Assembly (NCBI GenBank): GCA_026874595.1
Contig: CM049316.1
Coordinates: forward strand, 57,979,676-58,043,675
Direction of reading: 5' to 3'
DNA: 64,000 bases
Source: Sipunculus nudus
Taxonomy: Eukaryota; Annelida; Sipuncula; Golfingiida; Sipunculidae
How positions within the stretch are numbered: position 1 is the stretch's first letter; each line of letters begins with the position of its first letter. Shown one piece after another: positions 25,101 through 40,100 of this stretch. A program made the position numbers and the translations under genes. The notes below the pieces were generated by a model, which was not told the DNA's origin, made no database searches, and saw only the letters and a program-made list of their open reading frames with translations.

Positions 25101-28100
25101 GCCCCACTACTGCACCATCAGGATGTCAAGCAGGACAGGTACATTTCGCTCTTTTTACTGATTTTATTCGTCACTGATGATCGGGACTTATTTCTATCTT
25201 TCTATTAACCAATTCCTTCATACTAGATACCTATAATTAAACAAACACCTATTTCTTTGAACGAGTTTTCCACTTAAACTACACATTCATATTTCTTTTC
25301 CAGCATTACTGTTATATGCAGAGAAGGTGCATACCTGACGGAGATCCCTGCGGAACACCAACACCTACTGGAACCGTGTGCCCTGACGGAATGGTAAGAT
25401 AATATTTTTTTTATAGTTTCATGTTTACTTATGGCTTGTCCTTACGATCTTTAAATTGTTCACTGGGAATATCTTTCAAGTACTGTAGACGGACGCATAA
25501 ATCAGTAAGCAGCAGTTCTCTCCTGAAAGCAGAATACTCTTTACATTTGATTATCTTGCAGCAATGTTGTCATTATTATTATGTGCTATCACGGACTCTG
25601 TCATTTCAGGTGTTTTGTTTTGATAATATGACCTGTATACAGGCCAGCGTCAACTGCTCTACTCACAATGCCTCTTCCTGTGGGACTGGTCAGGTAAGTG
25701 CTTTATAAGCCGTTCTGATAGCGTCTCAAATTCAAGATAAGTTAAAGAATACTTTTACTTTGTTAATTGAAAATCAGAGGCAGTATTGGAAACAAATTTA
25801 TCGAGTTATTCAGGCCGTCTCCTCTTTCTCTTGATACATATGAGTGATTTACATGTCGTTCTCCTAGCATTTCATATGCGGGATAAGTTATAGAACATTC
25901 CTTTGTTTAGTGAAATCAGAGACAGTATTGGAAACAAATTTTCATTCACGACTATCGAGTTATTTAGGCCGTCTCCTCTTTCCCTGGATACATGTTGTAC
26001 CCTAACTAATCAGAAGATCACAGAGTTTGTAAGGTATATACTTAAAGTTCCTGGTAAACTGAACCTAGGCATCAGAAGAAAATTAACCATCTGCTATTCT
26101 AACGGTTTATAATTTCCTTTATACTTTCTCAAATAATATTTCATGAAAGGTTTACCTTAATAGAGGTATAATTCCTGGTTCATCGTTCATTTTGATAAAC
26201 TCGCAGACCTTTTCGCTCCAGCAATTGATATGAAAAGAACAATGGGGCAGTGGTTTGAAAAACTTTTACAGTTAGGCTACATAGTCCATTAAAGATTCAT
26301 CTTTACCTTTCCCCTGAGAAGTGCCAATTTCCAATGTGAAACTTTAAGATTCCTTCAAGTTGGAGAAAATAAAATGCATATATTGAACGCAGGACACATA
26401 TGTTTTAGGGCATGAAATATCTAAAATAAAAAGCATTCTCGTCTATTTTCGTATCGGCTTCCTTTCTAATAGAGTTTGTACCTGTTCTTTCAGTATTGGT
26501 GTCAGTCTGAAGGCTTGTGCAAGTGGTCATATGAATCCTGTGGCCCCACTGCATCTCCCTCAGCATGTCCACCAGGACAGGTAAATTTAATTCCTCGGTC
26601 ACTAATGTTCAGCTGACTGAAAGTCACGTCAGCTCTTGTGACCGGGGTTTGTCCTTCGTTCGTTCAGCCCTTAAGACTTTCGTTAACAGGATAAATCCTG
26701 TGGAATATAATGGAAACATTGAAACTTATGTTCAGAGAGGTCCTCGTGTAATCTCCATAGAGTCGAAATTAAATATCCCGGTGACTCATACTTTTGCAGC
26801 TCCAACTTCTTCAAGTCAAAATCATGATTATCTTCACACTAAACATGAAGTGTTTTAGCCTATTTCGTCTGAATATATAATTCGCATTATCTTTTTTTTA
26901 AATAATATGCGTTACAGGATCAAATCTGGTAGATATCATAGCGTGAACCTATTTGAAATGAGGACATATCAAGTTACATTTTCTTGAGCTTATCGACATC
27001 AGGAGCCCAGAGCGTTAAAGGCTAGACGTATTTAGAATGAACAGTATTGCCAATTGTCATTTCAGGTGTTTTCCGTGTCATCTCACATTGAACGTCATGC
27101 TGTTATTTAACTTTACGTGTCTTCTGCTTGTTTCAGCAATGGTGTCAGTTTGAAGGTGTATGCAAGTCCTGGAAGGAATCTTGTGGCCCCACTACTGCAG
27201 CATCAGGATGTCAACCAGGACAGGTACAATTCGCTCTTTTTAATGATTTTATTCGTCACTGATGATCGGGACTTATTTCTATCTTTCTATTAACCAATTC
27301 CTTCATACTAGATGCCTATAATTAAAGAAACACCTATTTCTTTAAACGAGTTTTCCACTAAAACTACACATTCATATTTCTTTTTCAGCATTACTGTTAT
27401 ATGCAGAGAAGGTGCATACCTGACGGAGATCCCTGCGGAACACCAACACCTAATGGAACCGTGTGGCCTGACGGAATGGTAAGAGAATATATTTTTATAG
27501 TTTCATGTTTACTTATGGCTTGTCCTTACGATCTTTAAATTGTTCACTGGGAATATCTTTCAAGTAATGTAGACGGACGCATAAATCAGTAAGCAGCAGT
27601 TCTCTCCTGAAAGCAGAATACTCTTTACATTTGATTATCTTGCAGCAATGTTGTCATTATTATTATGTGCTAACACAGACTCTGTCATTTCAGGTGTTTT
27701 GTTTTGATAAGTTGACCTCTATACAGGCCAGCGTCAACTGCTCTACTCACAATGCCTCTTCCTGTGGGACTGGTCAGGTAAGTGCTTTATAAGCCGTTCT
27801 GATAGCGTCTCAAATTCATGATAAGTTAAAGAATACTTTTACTTTGTTAATTGAAAATCAGAGGCAGTATTGGAAACAAATTTATCGAGTTATTTAGGCC
27901 GTCTCCTCTTTCCCTTGATACATATGTTGTACCCTAACTAATCAGAAGATCACAGAGTTTGTAAGGTATATACTTAAAGTTCCTGGTAAACTGAACCTAG
28001 GCATCAGAAGAAAATTAACCATCTGCTATTCTAACGGTTTATAATTTCCTTTATACTTTCTCAAATAATATTTCATGAAAGGTTTACCTTAATAGAGGTA

Positions 28101-31100
28101 TAATTCCTGGTTCATCGTTCATTTTGATAAACTCGCAGACCTTTTCGCTCCAGCAATTGATATGAAAAGAACAATGGGGCAGTGGTTTGAAAAACTTTTA
28201 CAGTAAGGCTACATAGTCATTTAAAGATTCATCTTTACCTTTCCCCTGAGAAGTGCCAATTTCCAATGTGAAACTATAAGATTCCTTCAAGTTGGAGAAA
28301 ATAAAATGCATATATTGAACGCAGGACACATATGTTTTAGGGCATGAAATATCTAGAATAAAAAGCATTCTCGTCTTTTTTCGTATCGGCTTCCTTTCTA
28401 ATAGAGTATGTACCTGTTCTTTCAGTATTGGTGTCAGTCTGAAGGCTTGTGCAAGTGGTCATATGAATCCTGTGGCCCCACTGCATCTCCCTCAGCATGT
28501 CCACCAGGACAGGTAAATTTAATTCCTCGGTCACTAATGTTCAGCTGACTGAAAGTCACGTCAGCTCTTGTGACCGGGGTTTGTCCTTCGTTCTTTCAGC
28601 CCTTAAGACTTTCGTTAACAGGATAAATCCTGTGGAATATAATGGAAACATTGAAACTTATGTTCAGAGAGGTCCTCGTGTAATCTCCATAGAGTCGAAA
28701 TTAAATATCCCGGTGACCCATACTTTTGCAGCTCCAACTTCTTCAAGTCATAATCATGATTATCTTCACACTAAACATGAAGTGTTTTAGCCTATTTCGT
28801 CTGAATATATAATTCGCATTATCATGTTTTTTTTTTTTAATAATATGCGTGACAGGATCAAATCTGGTAGATATCAAAGCGTGAACCTATTTGAAATGAG
28901 GACATATCAAGTTACATTTTCTTGAGCTTATCGACATCAGGAGCCCAGAGCGTTAAAGGCTAGACGTATTTAGAATGAACAGTATTGCCAATTGTCATTT
29001 CAGGTGTTTTCCGTGTCATCTCACATTGAACGTCATGCTGTTATTTAACTTTACGTGTCTTCTGCTTGTTTCAGCAATGGTGTCAGATTGAAGGTGTATG
29101 CAAGTCCTGGAATGAATCTTGTGGCCCCACTACTGCACCATCAGGATGTCAACCAGGACAGGTACATTTCGCTCTTTTTACTGATTATATTCGTCACTGA
29201 TGATCGGGACTTATTTCTATCCTTCTATTAACCAATTCCTTCATACTAGAAACTTATAATTAAACAAACACCTATTTCTTTGAAGGAGTTTTCCACTAAA
29301 ACTACACATTCATATTTCTTTTCCAGTATTACTGTTATATGCAGAGAAGATGCATACCTGACAGAGATCCCTGCGGAACACCAACACCTACTGGAACCGT
29401 GTGCCCTGACGGAATGGTAAGAGAATATTTTTTTTATAGTTTCATGTTTACTTATGGCTTGTCCTTACGATCTTTAAATTGTTCACTGGGAATATCTCTC
29501 AAGTAATGTAGACGGACGCATAAATCAGTAAGCAGCAGTTCTCTCCTGAAAGCAGAATACTCTTTACATTTGATTATCTTGCAGCAATGTGGTCATTATT
29601 ATTATGTGCTATCACGGACTCTGTCATTTCAGGTGTTTTGTTTTGATAATATGACCTGTATACAGGCCAGCGTCAACTGCTCTACTAACAATGCCTCTTC
29701 CTGTGGGACTGGTCAGGTAAGTGCTTTATAAGCCGTTCTGATAGCGTCTCAAATTCATGATAAGTTAAAGAATACTTTTACTTTGTTAATTGAAAATCAG
29801 AGACAGTATTGGAAACAAATTTATCGAGTTATTTAGGCCGTCTCCTCTTTCCCTTGATACATATGTTGTACCCTTACTAATCAGAAGATCACAGAGTTTG
29901 TAAGGTATATACTTAAAGTTCCTGGTAAACTGAACCTAGGCATCAGAAGAAAATTAACCATCTGCTATTCTAACGGTTTATAATTTCCTTTATACTTTCT
30001 CAAATAATATTTCATGTAAGGTTTACCTTAATAGAGGTATAATCCCTGGTTCATCGTTCATTTTGCTAAACTCGCAGACATTTTTGCCTCAGCAATTGAT
30101 ATGAAAAGAACAATGGGGCAGTGGTTTGAACAACTTTTACAGTAAGGCTACATAGTCCATTAAATATTCATCTTTACCTTTCCCCTGAGAAGTGCCAATT
30201 TCCAATGTGAAATTTTAAGATTCCTTCAAGTTGGAGAAAATTAAATGCATATATTGAACGCAGGACACATATACTTTAGGGCATGAAATATCTAGAATAA
30301 AAAGCATTCTCGACTATTTTCGTATCGGCTTCCTTTCTAATAGCGTATGTACCTGTTCTTTCAGTATTGGTGTCAGTCTGAAGGCTTGTGCAAGTGGTTA
30401 TATGAATCCTGTGGCCCCACTGCATCTCCCTCAGCATGTCCACCAGGACAGGTAAATTTAATTCCTCGGTCACTAATGTTCAGCTGACTGAAAGTCACGT
30501 CTGCTCTTGTGACCGGGGTTTGTCCTTCGTTCTTTCAGCCCTTAAGACTTTCGTTAACAGGATAAATCCTGTGGAATATAATGGAAACATTGAAACTTAT
30601 GTTCAGAGAGGTCCTCGTGTAATCTCCATAGAGTCGAAATTAAATATCCCGGTGACTCATACTTTTGCAGCTCCAACTTCTTCAAGTCAAAATCATGATT
30701 ATCTTCACACTAAACATGAAGTGTTTTAGCCTATTTCGTCTGAATATATAATTCGCATTATAATGTTTTTTTTTTAATAATATGCGTGACAGGATCAAAT
30801 CTGGTAGATATCAAAGCGTGAACCTATTTGAAATGAGGACATATCAAGTTACCTTTTCTTGAGCTTATCGACATCAGGAGCCCAGAGCGTTAAAGGCTAG
30901 ACGTATTTAGAATGAACAGTATTGCCAATTTAGTATTGTTTTCCGTGTCATCTCACATTGCACGTCATGCTGTTATTTAACTTTACGTGTTTTCTGCTTG
31001 TTTCAGCAATGGTGTCAGATTGAAGGTGTATGCAAGTCCTGGAATGAATCTTGTGGCCCCACTACTGCACTATCAGGATGTCAACCAGGACAGGTACATT

Positions 31101-34100
31101 TCGCTCTTTTTACTGATTATATTCGTCACTGATGATCGGGACTTATTTCTATACTTCTATTAACCAATTCCTTCATACTAGAAACTTATAATTAAACAAA
31201 CACCTATTTCTTTGAAGGAGTTTTCCACTAAAACTACACATTCATATTTCTTTTCCAGTATTACTGTTATATGCAGAGAAGGTGCATACCTGACGGAGAT
31301 CCCTGCGGAACACCAACACCTACTGGAACCGTGTGCCCTGACGGAATGGTAAGAGAATATTTTTTTTATAGTTTCATGTTTACTTATGGCTTGTCCTTAC
31401 GATCTTTAAATTGTTCACTGGGAATATCTTTCAAGTAATGTAGACGGACGCATAAATCAGTAAGCAGCAGTTCTCTCCTGAAAGCAGAATACTCTTTACA
31501 TTTGATTATCTTGCAGCAATGTTGTCATTATTATTATGTGCTATCACGGACTCTGTCATTTCAGGTGTTTTGTTTTGATAATATGACCTGTATACAGGCC
31601 AGCGTCAACTGCTCTACTCACAATGCCTCTTCCTGTGGGACTGGTCAGGTAAGTGCTTTATAAGCCTATCTGATAGCGTCTCAAATTCATGATAAGTTAA
31701 AGAATACTTTTACTTTGTTAATTGAAAATCACAGGCAGTATTGGAAACAAATTTATCGAGTTATTTAGGCCGTCTCCTCTTTCCCTTGATACATATGATG
31801 TACCCTTACTAATCAGAAGATCACAGAGTTTGTAAGGTATATACTTAAAGTTCCTGGTAAACTGAACCTAGGCATCAGAAGAAAATTAACCATCTGCTAT
31901 TCTAACGGTTTATAATTTCCTTTATACTTTCTCAAATAATATTTCATGAAAGGTTTACCTTAATAGAGGTATAATCCCTGGTTCATCGTTCATTTTGCTA
32001 AACTCGCAGACATTTTTGCCTCAGCAATTGATATGAAAATAACAATGGGGCAGTGGTTTGAACAACTTTTACAGTAAGGCTACATAGTCCATTAAAGATT
32101 CATCTTTACCTTTCCCCTGAGAAGTGCCAATTTCCAATGTGAAATTTTAAGATTCCTTCAAGTTGGAGAAAATTAAATGCATATATTGAACGCAGGACTC
32201 ATATGCTTTAGGGCATGAAATATCTAGAATAAAAAGCATTCTCGACTATTTTCGTATCGGCTTCCTTTCTAATAGCGTATGTACCTGTTCTTTCAGTATT
32301 GGTGTCAGTCTGAAGGCTTGTGCAAGTGGTCATATGAATCCTGTGGCCCCACTGCATCTCTCTCAGCATGTCCACCAGGACAGGTAAATTTAATTCCTCG
32401 GTCACTAATGTTCAGCTGACTGAAAGTCACGTCAGCTCTTGTGACCGGGGTTTGTCCTTCGTTCTTTCAGCCCTTAAGACTTTCGTTAACAGGATAAATC
32501 CTGTGGAATATAATGGAAACATTGAAACTTATGTTCAGAGAGGTCCTCGTGTAATCTCCATAGAGTCGAAATTAAATATCCCGGTGACTCATACTTTTGC
32601 AGCTCCAACTTCTTCAAGTCAAAATCATGATTATCTTTACACTAAACATGAAGTGTTTTAGCCTATTTTGTCTGAATATATAATTCGCATTATCATGTTT
32701 TTTTTTTTAATAATATGCGTGACAGGATCAAATCTGGTAGATATCAAAGCGTGAACCTATTTGAAATGAGGACATATCAAGTTACCTTTTCTTGAGCTTA
32801 TCGACATCAGGAGCCCAGAGCGTTAAAGGCTAGACGTATTTAGAATGAACAGTATTGCCAATTTAGTATTGTTTTCCGTGTCATCTCACATTGCTCGTCA
32901 TGCTGTTATTTAACTTTACGTGTCTTCTGCTTGTTTCAGCAATGGTGTCAGATTGAAGGTGTATGCAAGTCCTGGAATGAATCTTGTGGCCCCACTACTG
33001 CACCATCAGGATGTCAACCAGGACAGGTACATTTCGCTCTTTTTACTGATTATATTCGTCACTGATGATCGGGACTTATTTCTATCCTTCTATTAACCAA
33101 TTCCTTCATACTAGAAACTTATAATTAAACAAACACCTATTTCTTTGAAGGAGTTTTCCACTAAAACTACACATTCATATTTCTTTTCCAGCATTACTGT
33201 TATATGCAGAGAAGATGCATACCTGACGGAGATCCCTGCGGAACACCAACACCTACTGGAACCGTGTGCCCTGACGGAATGGTAAGAGAATATTTTTTTT
33301 ATAGTTTCATGTTTACTTATGGCTTGTCCTTACGATCTTTAAATTGTTCACTGGGAATATCTTTCAAGTAATGTAGACGGACGCATTATTCAGTAAGCAG
33401 CAGTTCTCTCCTGAAAGCAGAATACTCTTTACATTTGATTATCTTGCAGCAATGTTGTCATTATTATTAAGTGCTATCACGGACTCTGTCATTTCAGGTG
33501 TTTTGTTTTGATAATATGACCTGTATACAGGCCAGCGTCAACTGCTCTACTCACAATGCCTCTTCCTGTGGGACTGGTCAGGTAAGTGCTTTATAAGCCG
33601 TTCTGATAGCGTCTCAAATTCATGATAAGTTAAAGAATACTTTTACTTTGTTAATTGAAAATCAGAGGCAGTATTGGAAACAAATTTATCGAGCTATTTA
33701 GGCCGTCTCCTCTTTCCCTTGATACATATGTTGTACCCTTACTAATCAGAAGATCACAGAGTTTGTAAGGTATATACTTAAAGTTCCTGGTAAACTGAAC
33801 CTAGGGATCAGAAGAAAATTAACCATCTGCTATTCTAACGGTTTATAATTTCCTTTATACTTTCTCAAATAATATTTCATGAAAGGTTTACCTTAATAGA
33901 GGTATAATCCCTGGTTCATCGTTCATTTTGCTAAACTCGCAGACATTTTTGCCTCAGCAATTGATATAAAAATAACAATGGGGCAGTGGTTTGAACAACT
34001 TTTACAGTAAGGCTACATAGTCCATTAAAGATTCATCTTTACCTTTCCCCTGAGAAGTGCCAATTCCCAATGTGAAATTTTAAGATTCCTTCAAGTTGGA

Positions 34101-37100
34101 GAAAATTAAATGCATATATTGAACGCAGGACTCATATGCTTTAGGGCATGAAATATCTAGAATAAAAAGCATTCTCGACTATTTTCGTATCGGCTTCCTT
34201 TCTAATAGCGTATGTACCTGTTCTTTCAGTATTGGTGTCAGTCTGAAGGCTTGTGCAAGTGGTCATATGAATCCTGTGGCCCCACTGCATCTCCCTCAGC
34301 ATGTCCACCAGGACAGGTAAATTTAATTCCTCGGTCACTAATGTTCAGCTGACTGAAAGTCACGTCAGCTCTTGTGACCGGGGTTTGTCCTTCGTTCTTT
34401 CAGCCCTTAAGACTTTCGTTAACAGGATAAATCCTGTGGAATATAATGGAAACATTGAAACTTATGTTCAGAGAGGTCCTCGTGTAATCTCCATAGAGTC
34501 GAAATTAAATATCCCGGTGACTCATACTTTTGCAGCTCCAACTTCTTCAAGTCAAAATCATGATTATCTTTACACTAAACATGAAGTGTTTTAGCCTATT
34601 TTGTCTGAATATATAATTCGCATTATCATGTTTTTTTTTTAATAATATGCGTGACAGGATCAAATCTGGTAGATATCAAAGCGTGAACCTATTTGAAATG
34701 AGGACATATCAAGTTACCTTTTCTTGAGCTTATCGACATCAGGAGCCCAGAGCGTTAAAGGCTAGACGTATTTAGAATGAACAGTATTGCCAATTTAGTA
34801 TTGTTTTCCGTGTCATCTCACATTGCACGTCATGCTGTTATTTAACTTTACGTGTCTTCTGCTTGTTTCAGCAATGGTGTCAGATTGAAGGTGTATGCAA
34901 GTCCTGGAATGAATCTTGTGGCCCCACTACTGCACCATCAGGATGTCAACCAGGACAGGTACATTTCGCTCTTTTTACTGATTATATTCGTCACTGATGA
35001 TCGGGACTTATTTCTATCCTTCTATTAACCAATTCCTTCATACTAGAAACTTATAATTAAACAAACACCTATTTCTTTGAAGGAGTTTTCCACTAAAACT
35101 ACACATTCATATTTCTTTTCCAGCATTACTGTTATATGCAGAGAAGATGCATACCTGACGGAGATCCCTGCGGAACACCAACACCTACTGGAACCGTGTG
35201 CCCTGACGGAATGGTAAGAGAATATTTTTTTTTATAGTTTCATGTTTACTTATGGCTTGTCCTTACGATCTTTAAATTGTTCACTGGGAATATCTTTCAA
35301 GTAATGTAGACGGACGCATTATTCAGTAAGCAGCAGTTCTCTCCTGAAAGCAGAATACTCTTTACATTTGATTATCTTGCAGCAATGTTGTCATTATTAT
35401 TATGTGCTATCACGGACTCTGTCATTTCAGGTGTTTTGTTTTGATAATATGACCTGTATACAGGCCAGCGTCAACTGCTCTACTCACAATGCCTCTTCCT
35501 GTGGGACTGGTCAGGTAAGTGCTTTATAAGCCGTTCTGATAGCGTCTCAAATTCATGATAAGTTAAAGAATACTTTTACTTTGTTAATTGAAAATCAGAG
35601 GCAGTATTGGAAACAAATTTATCGAGCTATTTAGGCCGTCTCCTCTTTCCCTTGATACATATGTTGTACCCTTACTAATCAGAAGATCACAGAGTTTGTA
35701 AGGTATATACTTAAAGTTCCTGGTAAACTGAACCTAGGGATCAGAAGAAAATTAACCATCTGCTATTCTAACGGTTTATAATTTCCTTTATACTTTCTCA
35801 AATAATATTTCATGAAAGGTTTACCTTAATAGAGGTATAATCCCTGGTTCATCGTTCATTTTGCTAAACTCGCAGACATTTTTGCCTCAGCAATTGATAT
35901 AAAAATAACAATGGGGCAGTGGTTTGAACAACTTTTACAGTAAGGCTACATAGTCCATTAAAGATTCATCTTTACCTTTCCCCTGAGAAGTGCCAATTCC
36001 CAATGTGAAATTTTAAGATTCCTTCAAGTTGGAGAAAATTAAATGCATATATTGAACGCAGGACTCATATGCTTTAGGGCATGAAATATCTAGAATAAAA
36101 AGCATTCTCGACTATTTTCGTATCGGCTTCCTTTCTAATAGCGTATGTACCTGTTCTTTCAGTATTGGTGTCAGTCTGAAGGCTTGTGCAAGTGGTCATA
36201 TGAATCCTGTGGCCCCACTGCATCTCCCTCAGCATGTCAACCAGGACAGGTAAATTTAATTCCTCGGTCACTAATGTTCAGCTGACTGAAAGTCACGTCA
36301 GCTCTTGTGACCGGGGTTTGTCCTTCGTTCTTTCAGCCCTTAAGACTTTCGTTAACAGGATAAATCCTGTGGAATATAATGGAAACATTGAAACTTATGT
36401 TCAGAGAGGTCCTCGTGTAATCTCCATAGAGTCGAAATTAAATATCCCGGTGACTCATTCTTTTGCAGCTCCAACTTCTTCAAGTCAAAATCATGATTAT
36501 CTTCACACTAAACATGAAGTGTTTTAGCCTATTTCGTCTGAATATATAATTCGCATTATCATGTTTTTTTTTTAATAATATGCGTGACAGGATCAAATCT
36601 GGTAGATATCAAAGCGTGAACCTATTTGAAATGAGGACATATCAAGTTACCTTTTCTTGAGCTTATCGACATCAGGAGCCCAGAGCGTTAAAGGCTAGAC
36701 GTATTTAGAATGAACAGTATTGCCAATTTAGTATTGTTTTCCGTGTCATCTCACATTGCACGTCATGCTGTTATTTAACTTTACGTGTTTTCTGCTTGTT
36801 TCAGCAATGGTGTCAGATTGAAGGTGTATGCAAGTCCTGGAATGAATCTTGTGGCCCCACTACTGCACCATCAGGATGTCAACCAGGACAGGTACATTTC
36901 GCTCTTTTTACTGATTATATTCGTCACTGATGATCGGGACTTATTTCTATCCTTCTATTAACCAATTCCTTCATACTAGAAACTTATAATTAAACAAACA
37001 CCTATTTCTTTGAAGGAGTTTTCCACTAAAACTACACATTCATATTTCTTTTCCAGTATTACTGTTATATGCAGAGAAGGTGCATACCTGACGGAGATCC

Positions 37101-40100
37101 CTGCGGAACACCAACACCTACTGGAACCGTGTGCCCTGACGGAATGGTAAGAGAATATTTTTTTTATAGTTTCATGTTTACTTATGGCTTGTCCTTACGA
37201 TCTTTAAATTGTTCACTGGGAATATCTTTCAAGTAATGTAGACTGACGCATAAATCAGTAAGCAGCAGTTCTCTCCTGAAAGCAGAATACTCTTTACATT
37301 TGATTATCTTGCAGCAATGTTGTCATTATTATTATGTGCTATCACGGACTCTGTCATTTCAGGTGTTTTGTTTTGATAATATGACCTGTATACAGGCCAG
37401 CGTCAACTGCTCTACTCACAATGCCTCTTCCTGTGGGACTGGTCAGGTGAGTGCTTTATAAGCCGTTCTGATAGCGTCTCAAATTCATGATAAGTTAAAG
37501 AATACTTTTACTTTGTTAATTGAAAATCAGAGACAGTATTGGAAACAAATTTATCGAGTTATTTAGGCCGTCTCCTCTTTCCCTTGATACATATGTTGTA
37601 CCCTTACTAATCAGAAGATCACAGAGTTTGTAAGGTATATACTTAAAGTTCCTGGTAAACTGAACCTAGGCATCAGAAGAAAATTAACCATCTGCTATTC
37701 TAACGGTTTATAATTTCCTTTATACTTTCTCAAATAATATTTCATGAAAGGTTTACCTTAATAGAGGTATAATCCCTGGTTCATCGTTCATTTTGCCAAA
37801 CTCGCAGACATTTTTGCCTCAGCAATTGATATGAAAAGAACAATGGGGCAGTGGTTTGAACAACTTTTACAGTAAGGCTACATAGTCCATTAATGATTCA
37901 TCTTTACCTTTCCCCTGAGAAGTGCCAATTTCCAATGTGAAACTTTAAGATTCCTTCAAGTTGGAGAAAATAAAATGCATATATTGAACGCAGGACACAT
38001 ATGTTTTAGGGCATGAAATATCTAGAATAAAAAGCATTCTCGTCTATTTTCGTATCGGCTTCCTTTCTAATAGAGTATGTACCTGTTCTTTCAGTATTGG
38101 TGTCAGTCTGAAGGCTTGTGCAAGTGGTCATATGAATCCTGTGGCCCCACTGCATCTCCCTCAGCATGTCCACCAGGACAGGTAAATTTGATTCCTCGGT
38201 CACTAATGTTCAGCTGACTGAAAGTCACGTCAGCTCTTGTGACCGGGGTTTGTCCTTCGTTCGTTTAGCCCTTAAAACTTTCGTTAACAGGATAAATCCT
38301 GTGGAATATAATGGAAACATTGAAACTTATGTTCAGAGAGGTCCTCGTGTAATCTCCATAGAGTCGAAATTAAATATCCCTGTGACTCTCATACTTTTGC
38401 AGCTCCAACTTCTTCAAGTCAAAATCATGATTATCTTCACACTAAACATGAAGTGTTTTAGCCTATTTCGTCTGAATATATAATTCGCATTATCAAGTTT
38501 TTTTTAAAATAATATGCGTAACAGGATCAAATCTGGTAGATATCAAAGCGTGAACCTATTTGAAATGAAGACATATCAAGTTACCTTTTCTTGAGCTTAT
38601 CGACATCAGGAGCCCAGAGCGTTAAAGGCTAGACGTATTTAGAATGAACAGTATTGCCAATTTAGTATTGTTTTCCGTGTCATCTCACATTGAACGTCAT
38701 GCTGTTATTTAACTTTACGTGTCTTCTGCTTGTTTCAGCAATGGTGTCAGTTTGAAGGTGTATGCAAGTCCTGGAATGAATCTTGTGGCCCCACTACTGC
38801 ACCATCAGGATGTCAACCAGGACAGGTACATTTCGCTCTTTTTACTGATTATATTCGTCACTAATGATCGGGACTTATTTCTATCCTTCTATTAACCAAT
38901 TCCTTCATACTAGAAACTTATAATTAAACAAACACCTATTTCTTTGAAGGAGTTTTCCACTAAAACTACACATTCATATTTCTTTTCCAGTATTACTGTT
39001 ATATGCAGAGAAGGTGCATACCTGACGGAGATCCCTGCGGAACACCAACACCTACTGGAACCGTGTGCCCTGACGGAATGGTAAGAGAATATTTTTTTTT
39101 ATAGTTTCATGTGTACTTATGGCTTGTCCTTACGATCTTTAAATTGTTCACTGGGAATATCTTTCAAGTAATGTAGACGGACGCATAAATCAGTAAGCAG
39201 CAGTTCTCTCCTGAAAGCAGAATACTCTTTACATTTGATTATCTTGTAGCAATGTTGTCATTATTATTATGTGCTATCACGGACTCTGTGATTTCAGGTT
39301 TTTTGTTTTGATAATATGACCTGTATACAGGCCAGCGTCAACTGCTCTACTCACAATGCCTCTTCCTGTGGGACTGGTCAGGTAAGTGCTTCATAAGCCG
39401 TTCTGTTAGCGTCTCAACTTCATGATAAGTTAAAGAATACTTTTACTTTGTTAATTGAAAATCAGAGGCAGTATTGGAAACAAATTTATCGAGTTATTTA
39501 GGCCGTCTCCTCTTTCCCTTGATACATATGTTGTACCCTAACTAATCAGAAGATCACAGAGTTTGTAAGGTATATACTTAAAGTTCCTGGTAAACTGAAT
39601 CTAGGCATCAGAAGAAAATTAACCATCCGCTATTCTAACGGTTTATAATTTCCTTTATACTTTCTCAAATAATATTTCATGAAAGGTTTACCTTAATAGA
39701 GGTATAATCCCAGGTTCATCGTTCATTTTGATAAACTCGCAGACCTTTTCGCTCCAGCAATTGATATGAAAAGAACAATGTGGCAGTGGTTTGAACAACT
39801 TTTACAGTAAGGCTACATAGTCCATTAAAGATTCATCTTTACCTTTCCCCTGAGAAGTGCCAATTTCCAATGTGAAATTTTAAGATTCCTTCAAGTTGGA
39901 GAAAATTAAATGCATATATTGAACGCAGGACACATATGCTTTAGGGCATGAAATATCTAGAATAAAAAGCATTCTCGACTATTTTCGTATCGGCTTCCTT
40001 TCTAATAGCGTTTGTACCTGTTCTTTCAGTATTGGTGTCAGTCTGAAGGCTTGTGCAAGTGGTCATATGAATCCTGTGGCCCCACTGCATCTCCCTCAGC

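Noticed and set aside
25421-25708. 95-codon ORF covering the C-D intron and exon D
   Set aside because: Only the exon D part is coding; the rest is intron read-through that happens to lack stops in this copy and in unit 2.
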